64,000 nucleotides of DNA, from contig NZ_JBLXJC010000002.1 of assembly GCF_048269205.1 (NCBI RefSeq), positions 124,001-188,000 of the forward strand, read 5' to 3'. Of this stretch, positions 44,177-52,941 are shown in pieces. A program made the position numbers and the translations under genes. The notes under the pieces are model-generated. The model was not told where the DNA came from. It did no database searches and was given only the letters and a program-made list of their open reading frames with translations. Source of the stretch: Emcibacter sp048269205. GTDB taxonomy: Bacteria; Pseudomonadota; Alphaproteobacteria; Sphingomonadales; Emcibacteraceae. Numbering within the stretch: position 1 is the stretch's first letter; each line of letters starts with the position of its first letter.

Positions 44177-45640
44177 TTAGAAACCCACCCGCCACATTAC
44201 CTCCACATCAAAACGGTCTTCTCTCTGATCCGGTGAATCGGGCTGATCATTCATGTAACGGGTTTCGATTGACGCCGTGCCGAACGGCGTCGCCAAGCTG
44301 CCGGAAAGCTCAAAAATATCCAGTTTTTCGGCGCTGGCGCTAACCGGGTTATAACCACCCCCGTCCCGGTTCAGATGTGCGCTATGCCAAGCGAATGAGG
44401 CTTCCCAGTTCTCGCTGCCGTAAACCTCCGCACGCAAGGAATAAAGCTTTACGTCATTGTCCAGGCTGTGGCCCAGGGAACGGCCTTCATAGCGAAATCC
44501 AGAGTTATAAATACTGTGGTTATAAAAAACATTGAAGTCCCGTTTCCCCGTAATGATCTTGAATTTGGCACTGGTATCGGAATATTCCCCCGTCAGGCGC
44601 CACTGCAGACCGCTTTCCCCCAAGCCGCTATAAAGCGACGCACCCCAGAGAGTTGCGAATTTGACAGGAAGATAGCCGCCTTCATCCTCGCCTATAAATT
44701 CGAAATAGGCGTTGAGATGGGTATCTTTGGCAAGAGAAAGACTGTAGGAAAAATCGAAGCCGCCAAGCTGATTGCCCGGCTCATCCAAAGTGCCCGTATT
44801 GTCCGCCGGACCGCCGAACAAGGCATCCGTCCATGTACTGAATCCGCAAGGCCTGCCCTCACCACAAACCTGGATCGCCCGCATGGCCCCCAGTTCCATA
44901 TTCTCGATGGGGGAAATCTTAAGCCTGATCCCCATCACCAGCGGATTGGAAATCGTTCGATCCTCTTCCATTCGCGCCAAAAACACCCGGAGATCCCAGG
45001 GCCCAAGCCAACTCAGCCACTTGCTCTCGAACGGTTTGGGCTCACTGCGCATCAGACCCACCGACGGCATCGGCCGGGCGTTATTGCTGATCATCAGGGC
45101 GCTTTCCCGGCCTGTGCTCCACCAGCGGTCGATCACCCCCGCATAAAACTGAAAAGTACCCCATTCCTTGGCAAGGTAACTGCCATCCAGCGGCACCTTG
45201 TCTGTTACGTCATCGTCACTGCTGTATCGATAGCCGACAACACCTTTGGCGGAAATCGTATCCCCATGAAGTTCCGCCGAAAGGGTGGCATCCACATCCG
45301 CCCGCCCGCTGTGGCCGAACCCACGCAGAAGGGCTGGATTATTGGTGCCCCGCACCGTCAGGAACGTATGGAATTCCCGCGGAATTTTCCCCTGCACCCG
45401 CATCAGCGCCATACGCACATAGGCGGGCAGGTCATTTCGCTCATCCGCCTTATGAAGCTGAGCGGTAATCTGCCGCCAGGTCAGCGGCCAGGTCATGACA
45501 GGCCCTGAAATAAGGCCGTATTTCGCCAGCACCTCCACATCATTGCGCAGTTGCATGTCCCCCGCCTCGGCAAAAGGAGAGGCCTTTGCCGGTACAGCGG
45601 CTAAAGAAAAAACAATAAGGATTAAGAGCGCTCTGAACAA
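44177..45640 (-). CDS. Wzi-family capsule assembly protein, copy 2
   Basis: 487 residues, outer-membrane barrel with a signal peptide of about 20 residues ending AKASP. Shares long blocks with the copy at 38,957: FAEAGDMQLRNDVEVLAKY, LPAYVRMALMRVQGKIP, ISNNARPMPSVGLMRSEP, and YEGRSLGHSLDND. Ends in VMWRVGF, a barrel-type terminus. Both copies are full length with intact signals, so neither looks like a pseudogene, and sequence divergence over the barrel suggests separate ligands or regulation. It is upstream of pgi on the same strand, with about 140 bases between. Confidence 0.9.
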   Translation of the reverse strand: MFRALLILIVFSLAAVPAKASPFAEAGDMQLRNDVEVLAKYGLISGPVMTWPLTWRQITAQLHKADERNDLPAYVRMALMRVQGKIPREFHTFLTVRGTNNPALLRGFGHSGRADVDATLSAELHGDTISAKGVVGYRYSSDDDVTDKVPLDGSYLAKEWGTFQFYAGVIDRWWSTGRESALMISNNARPMPSVGLMRSEPKPFESKWLSWLGPWDLRVFLARMEEDRTISNPLVMGIRLKISPIENMELGAMRAIQVCGEGRPCGFSTWTDALFGGPADNTGTLDEPGNQLGGFDFSYSLSLAKDTHLNAYFEFIGEDEGGYLPVKFATLWGASLYSGLGESGLQWRLTGEYSDTSAKFKIITGKRDFNVFYNHSIYNSGFRYEGRSLGHSLDNDVKLYSLRAEVYGSENWEASFAWHSAHLNRDGGGYNPVSASAEKLDIFELSGSLATPFGTASIETRYMNDQPDSPDQREDRFDVEVMWRVGF

Positions 45641-45759
45641 TTTCCCACCCCGTTATTATTGTGCGAAAGGCACTGGATTAATGTCTCTGTAATCTTTAGG
45701 CTCTATATGTTTCAGAAATGATACAGCGGCTGTAACAGACTGATCTGAAAGAGGAATGG

Positions 45760-46776
45760 ATGAAAATTCTGGTCACCGGCGGAACCGGCTATATCGGAAG
45801 CCATACGGTTCTTGAACTGCTTCTGGCAGGTCATGAAGTCACCGTCATCGACAACCTCTGCAACTCATCCCCTGAATCCCTGCGCCGGGTACAGAATATC
45901 ACCGGCCGTAACACCGTTGACTTCCACGAACTGGACATCCGGGACCGGGAGGGGCTCGACAAGTTATTCGCCGAAAATGATTTTGACGCCGTCATTCACT
46001 TTGCCGGGCTGAAAGCGGTCGGGGAATCCGTTGAAAAGCCGCTGGAGTATTATGAGAATAATGTCGGCGGCACCGTCACCCTGTGCCAGGCCATGCAGCA
46101 CGCCGGGGTCAAGACCCTGGTGTTCAGTTCCTCCGCCACCGTTTACGGCGATCCGGCCAGTGTCCCGATCCGCGAAGATTTCCCCACCGGCGGCACCACC
46201 AATCCCTACGGCACCTCGAAACTGATGATTGAGCAGATCCTGGAAGATTTCCACCGGGCAGATAACGGCTGGAATATCGCCCGGTTGCGCTACTTCAATC
46301 CGGTAGGCGCCCATGAAAGCGGCCTTATCGGCGAAGACCCCAACGACATACCAAACAACCTGATGCCCTATATCACCCAGGTGGCGGTCGGCAAGCTCAA
46401 GGAACTGTCCATCTTCGGCAATGATTACCCGACCAAGGACGGCACAGGAGTCCGGGATTTCATCCATGTCGTCGATCTGGCCAAAGGCCATCTGAAGGCA
46501 TTGGACCGGCTCATGCAAAACCCGGGGCTCGTGACCTATAATCTCGGCACCGGCACCGGTTACAGCGTGCTGGACATGGTGCTGGCCTTTGAGCGTGTCA
46601 ACGGGGTCAAAATCCCCCATAAATTCACCAACAGGCGCGAAGGCGATATTGCGGAATGTTATGCGGACCCTGCCCTCGCCCGGCAGGAGATGAGCTGGCA
46701 GGCGGAAAAGACGCTGGACGACATGGTCCGGGACGCCTGGAACTGGCAGTCAAAAAACCCAAACGGTTATAAATAA
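45760..46776 (+). CDS. galE: UDP-glucose 4-epimerase
   Basis: Interconverts UDP-glucose and UDP-galactose (possibly also the N-acetyl forms). 338 residues, extended SDR. NAD motif GGTGYIGS (7-14), catalytic SSSATVYGD Ser/Thr region and NPYGTSKLMIEQ with Tyr-x-x-x-Lys, and the substrate-site ARLRYFNPVGAHESG. Start ATG 45760 has GAGGAA upstream. It is the rightmost gene of the polysaccharide locus, divergent from Wzi copy 2, and ends at a hairpin terminator. Assignment is firm. Confidence 0.95.
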   Translation: MKILVTGGTGYIGSHTVLELLLAGHEVTVIDNLCNSSPESLRRVQNITGRNTVDFHELDIRDREGLDKLFAENDFDAVIHFAGLKAVGESVEKPLEYYENNVGGTVTLCQAMQHAGVKTLVFSSSATVYGDPASVPIREDFPTGGTTNPYGTSKLMIEQILEDFHRADNGWNIARLRYFNPVGAHESGLIGEDPNDIPNNLMPYITQVAVGKLKELSIFGNDYPTKDGTGVRDFIHVVDLAKGHLKALDRLMQNPGLVTYNLGTGTGYSVLDMVLAFERVNGVKIPHKFTNRREGDIAECYADPALARQEMSWQAEKTLDDMVRDAWNWQSKNPNGYK

Positions 46777-46792
46777 AGGCGGCTACACATAA

Positions 46793-46818
46793 AAAAAGCG
46801 GCCCGGAAGCCGCTTTTT
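46793..46818. terminator. Bidirectional terminator between galE and the NDUFA9-like gene
   Basis: AAAAAGCGGC (46793-46802) and GCCGCTTTTT (46809-46818) form a 10-bp perfect stem with a six-base loop, with A-tract on one side and T-tract on the other, so it can act for both convergent genes. It marks the right end of the polysaccharide locus. Confidence 0.9.
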
Positions 46819-46839
46819 CTTTCTTCTGAATTCTGAGGA

Positions 46840-47787
46840 TCAGCCCTCGATCTGATCGGCAAACTGGCCCTTGGGACGCCAGTGCTCCATATAGGATGGG
46901 AGCACGGCTTCCACCGGGGTGCCTGTCATACCAAGGCTTTCGAGTCCCTTTGCCCCCTTGCTCACCACATTATCCTTCTGCAGCAATCTGACCTGGTCAA
47001 TGGTGACTGGTGCCCCAGGCAGCATGCCGAGGAAGAAGGCCATGGTCAAGGCCACAGGGGACGGCAGGTCGACAAGCGGAACATCATTCATGGTTTCCCG
47101 GCAGGTGAGCTCGATAATTTCCCGCATGCTATATGTCTTCGGCCCGCCCAGTTCCAGGACAGTGCCGCAGAGCGCATCATCGCCAAGCGCCCGGACAATC
47201 ACATTGGCCACATCGCCCACATAGACCGGCTGGAATTTGGTCCCGCCGAAAAAGACCGGCATCACCGGCAGGCGGCTGGCCATGGCGGCGAAGCGATTGA
47301 AGAAGTCGTCACCGGGGCCGAAAATCACGCTCGGGCGCAGAATGGTGGCGGACGGGAAATAATGCTTCACCGCTTCCTCGCCCTTGGCCTTGCTGCTGGC
47401 ATAGACGCTGTCGGACTCGGCATCGGCGCCGAGCGCAGACATATGCACCAGTTTTTTCACACCTTCTTCAGCCGAATACTTGGCGATAATGGCCGCGCCG
47501 ATGGCCTGGACTGTGTTGAATTTCTGCTTGCCGGACTGGCTGAGAATACCCACCAGGTTGACTACGGCGTCGGATCCCCTGATGGCGGCCCGAACGGATT
47601 TTTCATCACGCACATTGGCCTGAACCACCTGAACCTGCCCCACGTCGCCCAGGGGCTTGACATGCATGGCGCTGTTGGGATGACGCACGGCCACCCGGAC
47701 GCGAACGCCGGATTTCGCCAGATGCTGGACCAGGGTGGTGCCTACGAATCCGCCACCCCCGAAAATAGTAACAAGACGATCAGCCAT
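46840..47787 (-). CDS. NDUFA9-like atypical SDR protein (complex I associated family)
   Basis: NAD(P)-binding atypical short-chain dehydrogenase, 315 residues from ATG 47787. N-terminal nucleotide motif TIFGGGGFVGTTLVQHLAKSG, then VVNLVGILSQSGKQKFNTVQ and LRPSVIFGPGDDFFNRFA, typical of alphaproteobacterial relatives of the mitochondrial complex I subunit NDUFA9. A longer frame to 47835 is not supported. It stands alone between a terminator and tRNA-Leu. A role near respiratory complex I or as a redox-sensing chaperone is inferred from family only. Confidence 0.85.
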   Translation of the reverse strand: MADRLVTIFGGGGFVGTTLVQHLAKSGVRVRVAVRHPNSAMHVKPLGDVGQVQVVQANVRDEKSVRAAIRGSDAVVNLVGILSQSGKQKFNTVQAIGAAIIAKYSAEEGVKKLVHMSALGADAESDSVYASSKAKGEEAVKHYFPSATILRPSVIFGPGDDFFNRFAAMASRLPVMPVFFGGTKFQPVYVGDVANVIVRALGDDALCGTVLELGGPKTYSMREIIELTCRETMNDVPLVDLPSPVALTMAFFLGMLPGAPVTIDQVRLLQKDNVVSKGAKGLESLGMTGTPVEAVLPSYMEHWRPKGQFADQIEG

Positions 47788-47924
47788 ATCGGTCTCCGGA
47801 ATAGTCTTTTTCAAAGCCGGTCCGCCCCCTGTCAAAGCGGGGCTTTTCCGTATAAATCCAAGAAAGTCTTTTAGACTTTAACCGGACCCGGCGTAAAGTG
47901 GAATTTAAATTTTTCATATTGCCC

Positions 47925-47953
47925 TTGACTTTCTTTTTCTCAAGTCGTAACCA
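47925..47953 (+). promoter_or_regulatory. Possible promoter of tRNA-Leu
   Basis: A good -35 TTGACT (47925-47930) is followed after 17 bases by TAACCA (47948-47953), a weak -10. Position, 19 bases before the tRNA, supports it. Confidence 0.35.
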
Positions 47954-47971
47954 ACTGCACACACCAACCGT

Positions 47972-48058
47972 GCCCAGATGGCGGAATTGGTAGACGCGCT
48001 AGCTTCAGGTGCTAGTGTCTGTATAGACGTGGAGGTTCGAGTCCTCTTCTGGGCACCA
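47972..48058 (+). tRNA. tRNA-Leu (anticodon CAG), CCA encoded
   Basis: Complete 87-nt class II tRNA with a long variable arm. Acceptor GCCCAGA pairs with TCTGGGC, D arm GGAATTGGTAGACGC, anticodon stem CTAGC/GCTAG around loop TTCAGGT giving CAG (reads CUG). The variable arm is TGTCTGTATAGACGT and the T arm is GAGGTTCGAGTCCTC. ACCA ends the gene. Confidence 0.97.
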
Positions 48059-48193
48059 TTCCCTTCCCGAAAATAATCAAAATTACCGCAGTTTTCCTGC
48101 CGTCGTGACGTCATGTTACTTCAAGTTGTAAATTATTATACACCGGTTAACCTCTTATATGATACGCTTTGGAAAAATACGGGAGCGGACCCC

Positions 48194-49042
48194 ATGACCA
48201 TCAATACGGTTACAGCACAGGGAAACACATACGCCCTGTCCCGGACGGGACAGAAACGGCACACGTCCGCCCCCTCCGCCCGCACCAACGCTGAAGAGAC
48301 CCAAAACAGGAAACTGGGCGAGATGAAGTCGGCTCTGGCTCAACTGCAGGCCTCCCGCAAGTCTGACAGCGAACTGGCAGCGCAACGCAAGGCCCGGGCC
48401 CGGGAGAAAATCGCCCGGCTCAAGGAACTGATCAAAAACCTGAAGATGATGGCCGCCACCAATCCCGAAGCCGTGGCCAGGCAGGCTGCCCGCCTCGCCC
48501 GGGAATTGAAACAGGCGGTCAAGGATTATGCCGCTGCCGGTGGCACACCCGATACGGGCATGAGTGTTTCTTCCTCCGACCTGCCGCAAGGGGAACGGGC
48601 TGGCGCGGAAGGTTCAGCGGAAACTTCGGCAGGGGAAACGGAAAGCACCGCCAAGGAGGCCGAACAATTATCGTCCGAAACGGAAGCCGGAACCAAAGAC
48701 GACGCGACCAGCGCCAAAGAAGCTGAAGACGCCCTTGAAGATCCCCTCGCCGCGATGCGTCAGAATGCCGAAGAAAAAATTGCTGAAATGCAAAAGAAAG
48801 CGGCAAAGGATGAAGAGGATCGGAAATTCATCCGCGAGGTCAGGGAACTGGCCCGGGACCTGAAACAGCTGCTTGAAAAGGCCAAAAAACAGCTAAAAAA
48901 CGAAAGCAAAAAGGACGACAACCGGGAGATCAGGGAGGGCGAAAAGGCCCTGCGGGACGTGGAAAAAACCCTGAACGAGATTTCACAGGGCAATTCCCTG
49001 AGTACTGCCACTGTCGCTGCAGCCGTTAATATTCTCGCCTGA
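48194..49042 (+). CDS. Uncharacterised charged coiled-coil protein
   Basis: 282 residues from ATG 48194; a longer frame to 48113 lacks support. Highly charged and helical. Residues about 35-115 and 185-265 are rich in Lys, Arg, Glu and Ala with heptad-like spacing (KARAREKIARLKELIKNLK; EVRELARDLKQLLEKAKKQ), separated by an acidic, Ser/Thr/Glu-rich linker around 125-180. The C-terminus is short and hydrophobic (STATVAAAVNILA). No signal peptide or known domain. The FlgN- or flagellar hook-length-like style of composition is noted only as a resemblance. I do not recognise it, and both neighbours are unrelated. Confidence 0.7.
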   Translation: MTINTVTAQGNTYALSRTGQKRHTSAPSARTNAEETQNRKLGEMKSALAQLQASRKSDSELAAQRKARAREKIARLKELIKNLKMMAATNPEAVARQAARLARELKQAVKDYAAAGGTPDTGMSVSSSDLPQGERAGAEGSAETSAGETESTAKEAEQLSSETEAGTKDDATSAKEAEDALEDPLAAMRQNAEEKIAEMQKKAAKDEEDRKFIREVRELARDLKQLLEKAKKQLKNESKKDDNREIREGEKALRDVEKTLNEISQGNSLSTATVAAAVNILA

Positions 49043-49053
49043 AAGATCTTTCT

Positions 49054-49686
49054 TTACTTCAGCAGCCAGGCGTTCTCCACAGCCGGGCATAGCCCCTTAA
49101 GGCCACCGGGCACGTCAGTGCTCTCTAAAAGCTCTATCTCATAAGTCTTGCCGTAATGTTGCGCGACTTCCTCGTCACTCAATGAAAAGGGCGGGCCATC
49201 CTGCAAACTCTGATCATAGACAAAGACGATCAGAAACTGCGGGGCTGTGTTGGTAATGCTCCGCAGGTGTGCCGAATATTTCTGTCGCATCTCCTTCGGC
49301 AGGGCCACAAGCGCCGCCCGGTCATAGATGGCGTCCACCTGCCCCAGCAGCCCGGACGTAAGATCAAAAATATCGCCAACGAAGATATCGATACCCTCGG
49401 CGCTATAGAGGATCAGGTCCCCGACCTCCGAGATGGCGGGCGTGACGTCCAGTCCCTCGAAAAATTGCCGGACCGCGATTTCGCTCAGCTCCGCCCCGAC
49501 GACGCGGTAACCCTGCCCCAGAAGCCAGGCCATATCCAGCGACTTACCGCAGAGCGGCACAAACACCCGGCTGCCCCTGGCAAGGGCCAGCCTGTCGAAA
49601 TGGGCGGCCAGCATCACATGCGCCGCATCCTGGTGAAAAGCGATGTCCAGCTGTTCCCATTTGTCATGCCAGAATTTCGGGTCCAT
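49054..49686 (-). CDS. tpm: Thiopurine S-methyltransferase family protein
   Basis: SAM-dependent methyltransferase, 210 residues from ATG 49686 with AAGGAG upstream; a longer frame to 49743 is rejected. The N-terminal FWHDKWEQLDIAFHQ and the SAM-binding FVPLCGKSLDMAWLLGQGYR with VGAELSEIAVRQFF are characteristic of the TPMT family. Bacterial members have been connected with tellurite or selenium methylation, so a metalloid or small-thiol role is possible, but the natural substrate is not known. It stands alone, convergent with the coiled-coil gene. Confidence 0.88.
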   Translation of the reverse strand: MDPKFWHDKWEQLDIAFHQDAAHVMLAAHFDRLALARGSRVFVPLCGKSLDMAWLLGQGYRVVGAELSEIAVRQFFEGLDVTPAISEVGDLILYSAEGIDIFVGDIFDLTSGLLGQVDAIYDRAALVALPKEMRQKYSAHLRSITNTAPQFLIVFVYDQSLQDGPPFSLSDEEVAQHYGKTYEIELLESTDVPGGLKGLCPAVENAWLLK

Positions 49687-49837
49687 TGAGGGCTCCTTGA
49701 AATTGTGAGAGTTGTTGGTGTAAAAGACAGGATTAAGGTTCAAGTCTACCCGAGATCAAGAGATAAAGTAACCTTTGGATCGCATTTTGGTCTGGTCGGG
49801 CCTTTTCCTGCCTAGACTCCTCTGCTACTCTCCGCCC

Positions 49838-50407
49838 ATGCTGTTCAAATCGATCGCCCCGAAAAAGCAGGCCCTGGTCAAGTTCATCCTGCTGCTTGTC
49901 ATCCTGGTCGCTTATGTGGGTTACCTGGGCCATGAATATGGCCTCAGGCACGGCGGCATGGCGGCGCTTTTGACCTGGAGCTTCTTTGTGCTCTGTTCGC
50001 CGATCGCCGACGGCGGGTTTTTGCTGGATTTTCCACTCAGGCTGCTGTTCGGCATCCGCATGCTGACGTCGGAAATCGTGGTCTGGGTCGTCGCCATCGG
50101 CCTCAATCTCTATTGCCTCCGCTTCAGTCCGGAAAGTTTCGACACCACCCTGCTCACCAGGTTGCTGCATCACATCCTGATCCATCCCTGGCCCTATTGG
50201 GGGGTGATTGTACTTTCCTGCCTCGGCACCTTCCTGTCGATCCGCATCGGCGACGAGCTGATGGATGTGATCCACCATCACGAACGGGAATTTTTCCACA
50301 GCCACGCCTTCAAGCATGAGCTGATCATGCTGGCCTTTTTCGTCCTGGTGATTTTCGGTTATTACGAACTGATCGCCCAGCTTGGTATAGACAGCGGAAG
50401 CTGGTGA
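49838..50407 (+). CDS. Uncharacterised inner-membrane protein
   Basis: 189 residues from ATG 49838 (a TTG at 49775 would add 21). Four or five hydrophobic helices: about 14-34, 40-60, 75-95, 118-138 and 162-182. A histidine-rich cytoplasmic or periplasmic stretch, DVIHHHEREFFHSHAFKHE, precedes the last helix and could bind metal. It lies 53 bases upstream of corA on the same strand, so the two may be co-transcribed, which would fit a metal link. No named family was recognised. Confidence 0.75.
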   Translation: MLFKSIAPKKQALVKFILLLVILVAYVGYLGHEYGLRHGGMAALLTWSFFVLCSPIADGGFLLDFPLRLLFGIRMLTSEIVVWVVAIGLNLYCLRFSPESFDTTLLTRLLHHILIHPWPYWGVIVLSCLGTFLSIRIGDELMDVIHHHEREFFHSHAFKHELIMLAFFVLVIFGYYELIAQLGIDSGSW

Positions 50408-50460
50408 AGCCATAATCCCGGCTTATAGACTTTTGGGGAGAGACTTTACGGGGAGCATCC

Positions 50461-51531
50461 ATGCTGAGACTCAAGCGACATCACGACCAGCCCGGCACAG
50501 CGCCCGGAACACTCAAGGCGCCGGACAGGAAACGAGTGGAGAATATCACCGTCGAGGTGATCCGCTATAACGAGGATGACTTCGAGGAAATCCCCCTGGA
50601 GCGGATTGAAGACTGTTTTAATTGCCGCACCCCGGGCCATGTCACCTGGCTCAATATCAACGGCCTGCATGACCTGGAGCTGATCCGCACAATCGGTGAG
50701 CATTTCGGCCTGCATGCCCTGGCGCTGGAAGACCTGCTCAATCTGGGGCAACGGCCAAAGATGGAACAATATGACGACCATCTGTTTGCCGTCTTCAAAA
50801 TGATCAAAAAAGAATCCCCCGAGCAGGCGGAACAGGTCAGCATGTTTATCGCCCAGGACCTGGTCATTACTTTTCAGGAAATGGACGGCGATGTTTTTGA
50901 GCCGGTCCGGCAGCGCCTGCGCACCGGTAAAAACCGCATTCGTAAATGCGGAGCTGACTATCTTGCCTATGCGCTGCTCGACCAGGCTGTCGATGAGCTC
51001 TATCCGGTGCTGGAACGCTACAGCGAGAAGATTGATGATCTCGAAGAACAGCTTATGGACAAGCCCCGCCGTGAACATCTTGAGGCCGCCCACAGGCTGA
51101 AGCGCGAGCTGCTGGCCCTCAAGCGCATCATCTGGCCGGAACGGGAACTTGTGAACGCCCTGCTGCGCAGTGACCTGGACCTGGTCACTGATGATACCAA
51201 AATCTATCTTCGCGACGTTTACGACCACTGTATCCAGCTGGTTGATGTGACCGAGACCTACCGCGATATGACCATGGACCTGGTGGACCTCTATCTCTCC
51301 AGCGTCAGCAACAGCATGAACGAGGTAATGAAGGTGCTGACGGTGATTGCCACCATTTTCATCCCCATTACCTTTATCGCCGGCGTCTATGGCATGAACT
51401 TTAATACCAAGGCCAGTCCCTGGAACATGCCGGAACTGGACTGGATCTGGGGTTATCCCTTTGCCCTCGGACTGATGGGAATTGTGGTTGGCCTGATGCT
51501 TTATTATTTCAAACGGAAAAACTGGCTCTGA
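50461..51531 (+). CDS. corA: CorA-family magnesium/divalent cation transporter
   Basis: 356 residues. A large cytoplasmic N-terminal alpha/beta funnel domain, long stalk helices rich in charge (residues about 190-285), and two C-terminal membrane helices separated by the family hallmark YGMNFN. Forms a pentameric Mg2+/Co2+/Ni2+ channel in the inner membrane. The C-terminus is basic (FKRKNWL). The downstream symporter starts three bases after its stop, implying co-transcription. Cation preference cannot be assigned exactly. Confidence 0.94.
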   Translation: MLRLKRHHDQPGTAPGTLKAPDRKRVENITVEVIRYNEDDFEEIPLERIEDCFNCRTPGHVTWLNINGLHDLELIRTIGEHFGLHALALEDLLNLGQRPKMEQYDDHLFAVFKMIKKESPEQAEQVSMFIAQDLVITFQEMDGDVFEPVRQRLRTGKNRIRKCGADYLAYALLDQAVDELYPVLERYSEKIDDLEEQLMDKPRREHLEAAHRLKRELLALKRIIWPERELVNALLRSDLDLVTDDTKIYLRDVYDHCIQLVDVTETYRDMTMDLVDLYLSSVSNSMNEVMKVLTVIATIFIPITFIAGVYGMNFNTKASPWNMPELDWIWGYPFALGLMGIVVGLMLYYFKRKNWL

Positions 51532-51534
51532 TCC

Positions 51535-52914
51535 ATGACCCTTGAACGTTCCCTGATTAACCTGCGCTATAATCTCAGAAGCCTGATCACCGGCCGGCTG
51601 TGGCTGCAGGTGATCCTGGCCATGATCCTTGGTGTGGCCTTCGGCATCCTGATCGGTCCCACCAGCGGCTATGTAAAGCCCGATCTTTCCGAAATGATCG
51701 CGAGCTGGGTCGCCCTGCCCGGCAAAGTCTTTTTGCTCGGCATCCAGTTCATCATCATCCCGCTGATCGTGGCCTCGGTCATTCGCGGCATCGCCGCCGG
51801 GGAAGCCACTGAAGATATCGGCCGGCTCGGCCTCAGCACCATCCTGTTTTTCCTGGTCACCACCATCATTGCCGTAGTGATCGGGCTTGGTGCAGCCCTG
51901 ATCATCAAGCCCGGCGCCTATATCGACAGCGCCCTGCTGCAGTCGATCATTCCGCAAACTGCGCCCGTTGAGACCGGGGGCGGCGTCGCCAATGGCCTGC
52001 CCGCGGTCAAGGAAATCCCGGACCTGCTGACCAGCCTGTTCCCGAAAGATCCGCTCGCAACCTTTGTCAGCGGCAATATGCTGCAGACGGTGATCAGCGC
52101 CATCATCATCGGGGTCGCCATGCTGGCCATGGCCCCGGGGCAGCGCCGCCCGATCCTGGAACTGCTGGAATCCGTGCAGACCGTCTGCATGGTCATTGTC
52201 GGCTGGGTACTGAAATTCGTGCCCTATGCGGTCTTTGGATTGCTCGCCAGTATCGCCGCCCGGGTCGGGGTCAGCACCCTGCTTGCCGCCACAGTCTATG
52301 TGGCTACGGTGCTGATCGGGCTGTTGCTGTTGTTGCTGGTTTACCTGCTGATTGTCATGGTCATGGGCCGGATCGGCCCGCTCACCTTCCTCAAGGAAAC
52401 CCGTGAAGTGATGCTGCTGGCGCTCTCTACCTCCAGCTCCGCCGCTGTCATGCCGCTGACGCTCTCCACCGCCGAGAAAAAGCTGGGGGTCCGGAGCGGC
52501 ATCGCCCGTTTTGTGATTCCGCTCGGCACCACCATTAACATGGGCGGCACGGCGCTCTATCAGGGAGTCGCGACCCTGTTTCTGGCCCAGGTCTTCCAGG
52601 TGGATATCGGCATTTCCGGCATGATCCTGGTGGTGGTGATGGCGACCAGCGCCTCCATCGGCTCGCCCGGCACCCCCGGGGTTGGTATCGTCATCCTCGC
52701 CACCATTCTGGAAAGCGTCGGCATTCCCACGGCGGGCATCGCCCTGATCATGGGCGTGGACAGGATTTTGGACATGTGCCGGACCTCGGTCAATGTGACC
52801 GGCGATATCGCCGCCAGCATTACGCTGAACCGTCTTATCCCGGAGGAAGGGGACGTTAAGGCGGCGGTGCTTCAGGAGGCGACGGTGCCGGTGGATGACA
52901 AACCACTAAGTTAA
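51535..52914 (+). CDS. Dicarboxylate/amino acid:cation symporter (DAACS family)
   Basis: Inner-membrane sodium- or proton-coupled carrier, 459 residues with about eight helices and two re-entrant hairpins. The serine-rich hairpin LALSTSSSAAVMPLTL and the substrate-site motif NMGGTALYQG are visible, with the MGVDRILDMCRTSVNVTGD segment carrying the conserved Asp and Arg/Asn of GltP/GltPh-like carriers. It follows corA after three bases. Substrate is probably glutamate, aspartate or a C4-dicarboxylate, which sequence alone does not settle. Confidence 0.92.
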   Translation: MTLERSLINLRYNLRSLITGRLWLQVILAMILGVAFGILIGPTSGYVKPDLSEMIASWVALPGKVFLLGIQFIIIPLIVASVIRGIAAGEATEDIGRLGLSTILFFLVTTIIAVVIGLGAALIIKPGAYIDSALLQSIIPQTAPVETGGGVANGLPAVKEIPDLLTSLFPKDPLATFVSGNMLQTVISAIIIGVAMLAMAPGQRRPILELLESVQTVCMVIVGWVLKFVPYAVFGLLASIAARVGVSTLLAATVYVATVLIGLLLLLLVYLLIVMVMGRIGPLTFLKETREVMLLALSTSSSAAVMPLTLSTAEKKLGVRSGIARFVIPLGTTINMGGTALYQGVATLFLAQVFQVDIGISGMILVVVMATSASIGSPGTPGVGIVILATILESVGIPTAGIALIMGVDRILDMCRTSVNVTGDIAASITLNRLIPEEGDVKAAVLQEATVPVDDKPLS

Positions 52915-52941
52915 TAAACAACAAATATAAAGGGGATCGTT

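Noticed and set aside
49733..50413. Antisense frame of 226 codons over the membrane protein at 49,838
   Set aside because: Composition is very polar and His/Gln-rich; the plus strand gives a convincing multi-helix membrane protein.
50446..51957. Antisense open frame of 503 codons over corA and the symporter
   Set aside because: Rich in His, Gln, Asp and Gly without any motif, as expected for the complement of a codon-biased gene; the sense strand encodes a clear CorA.
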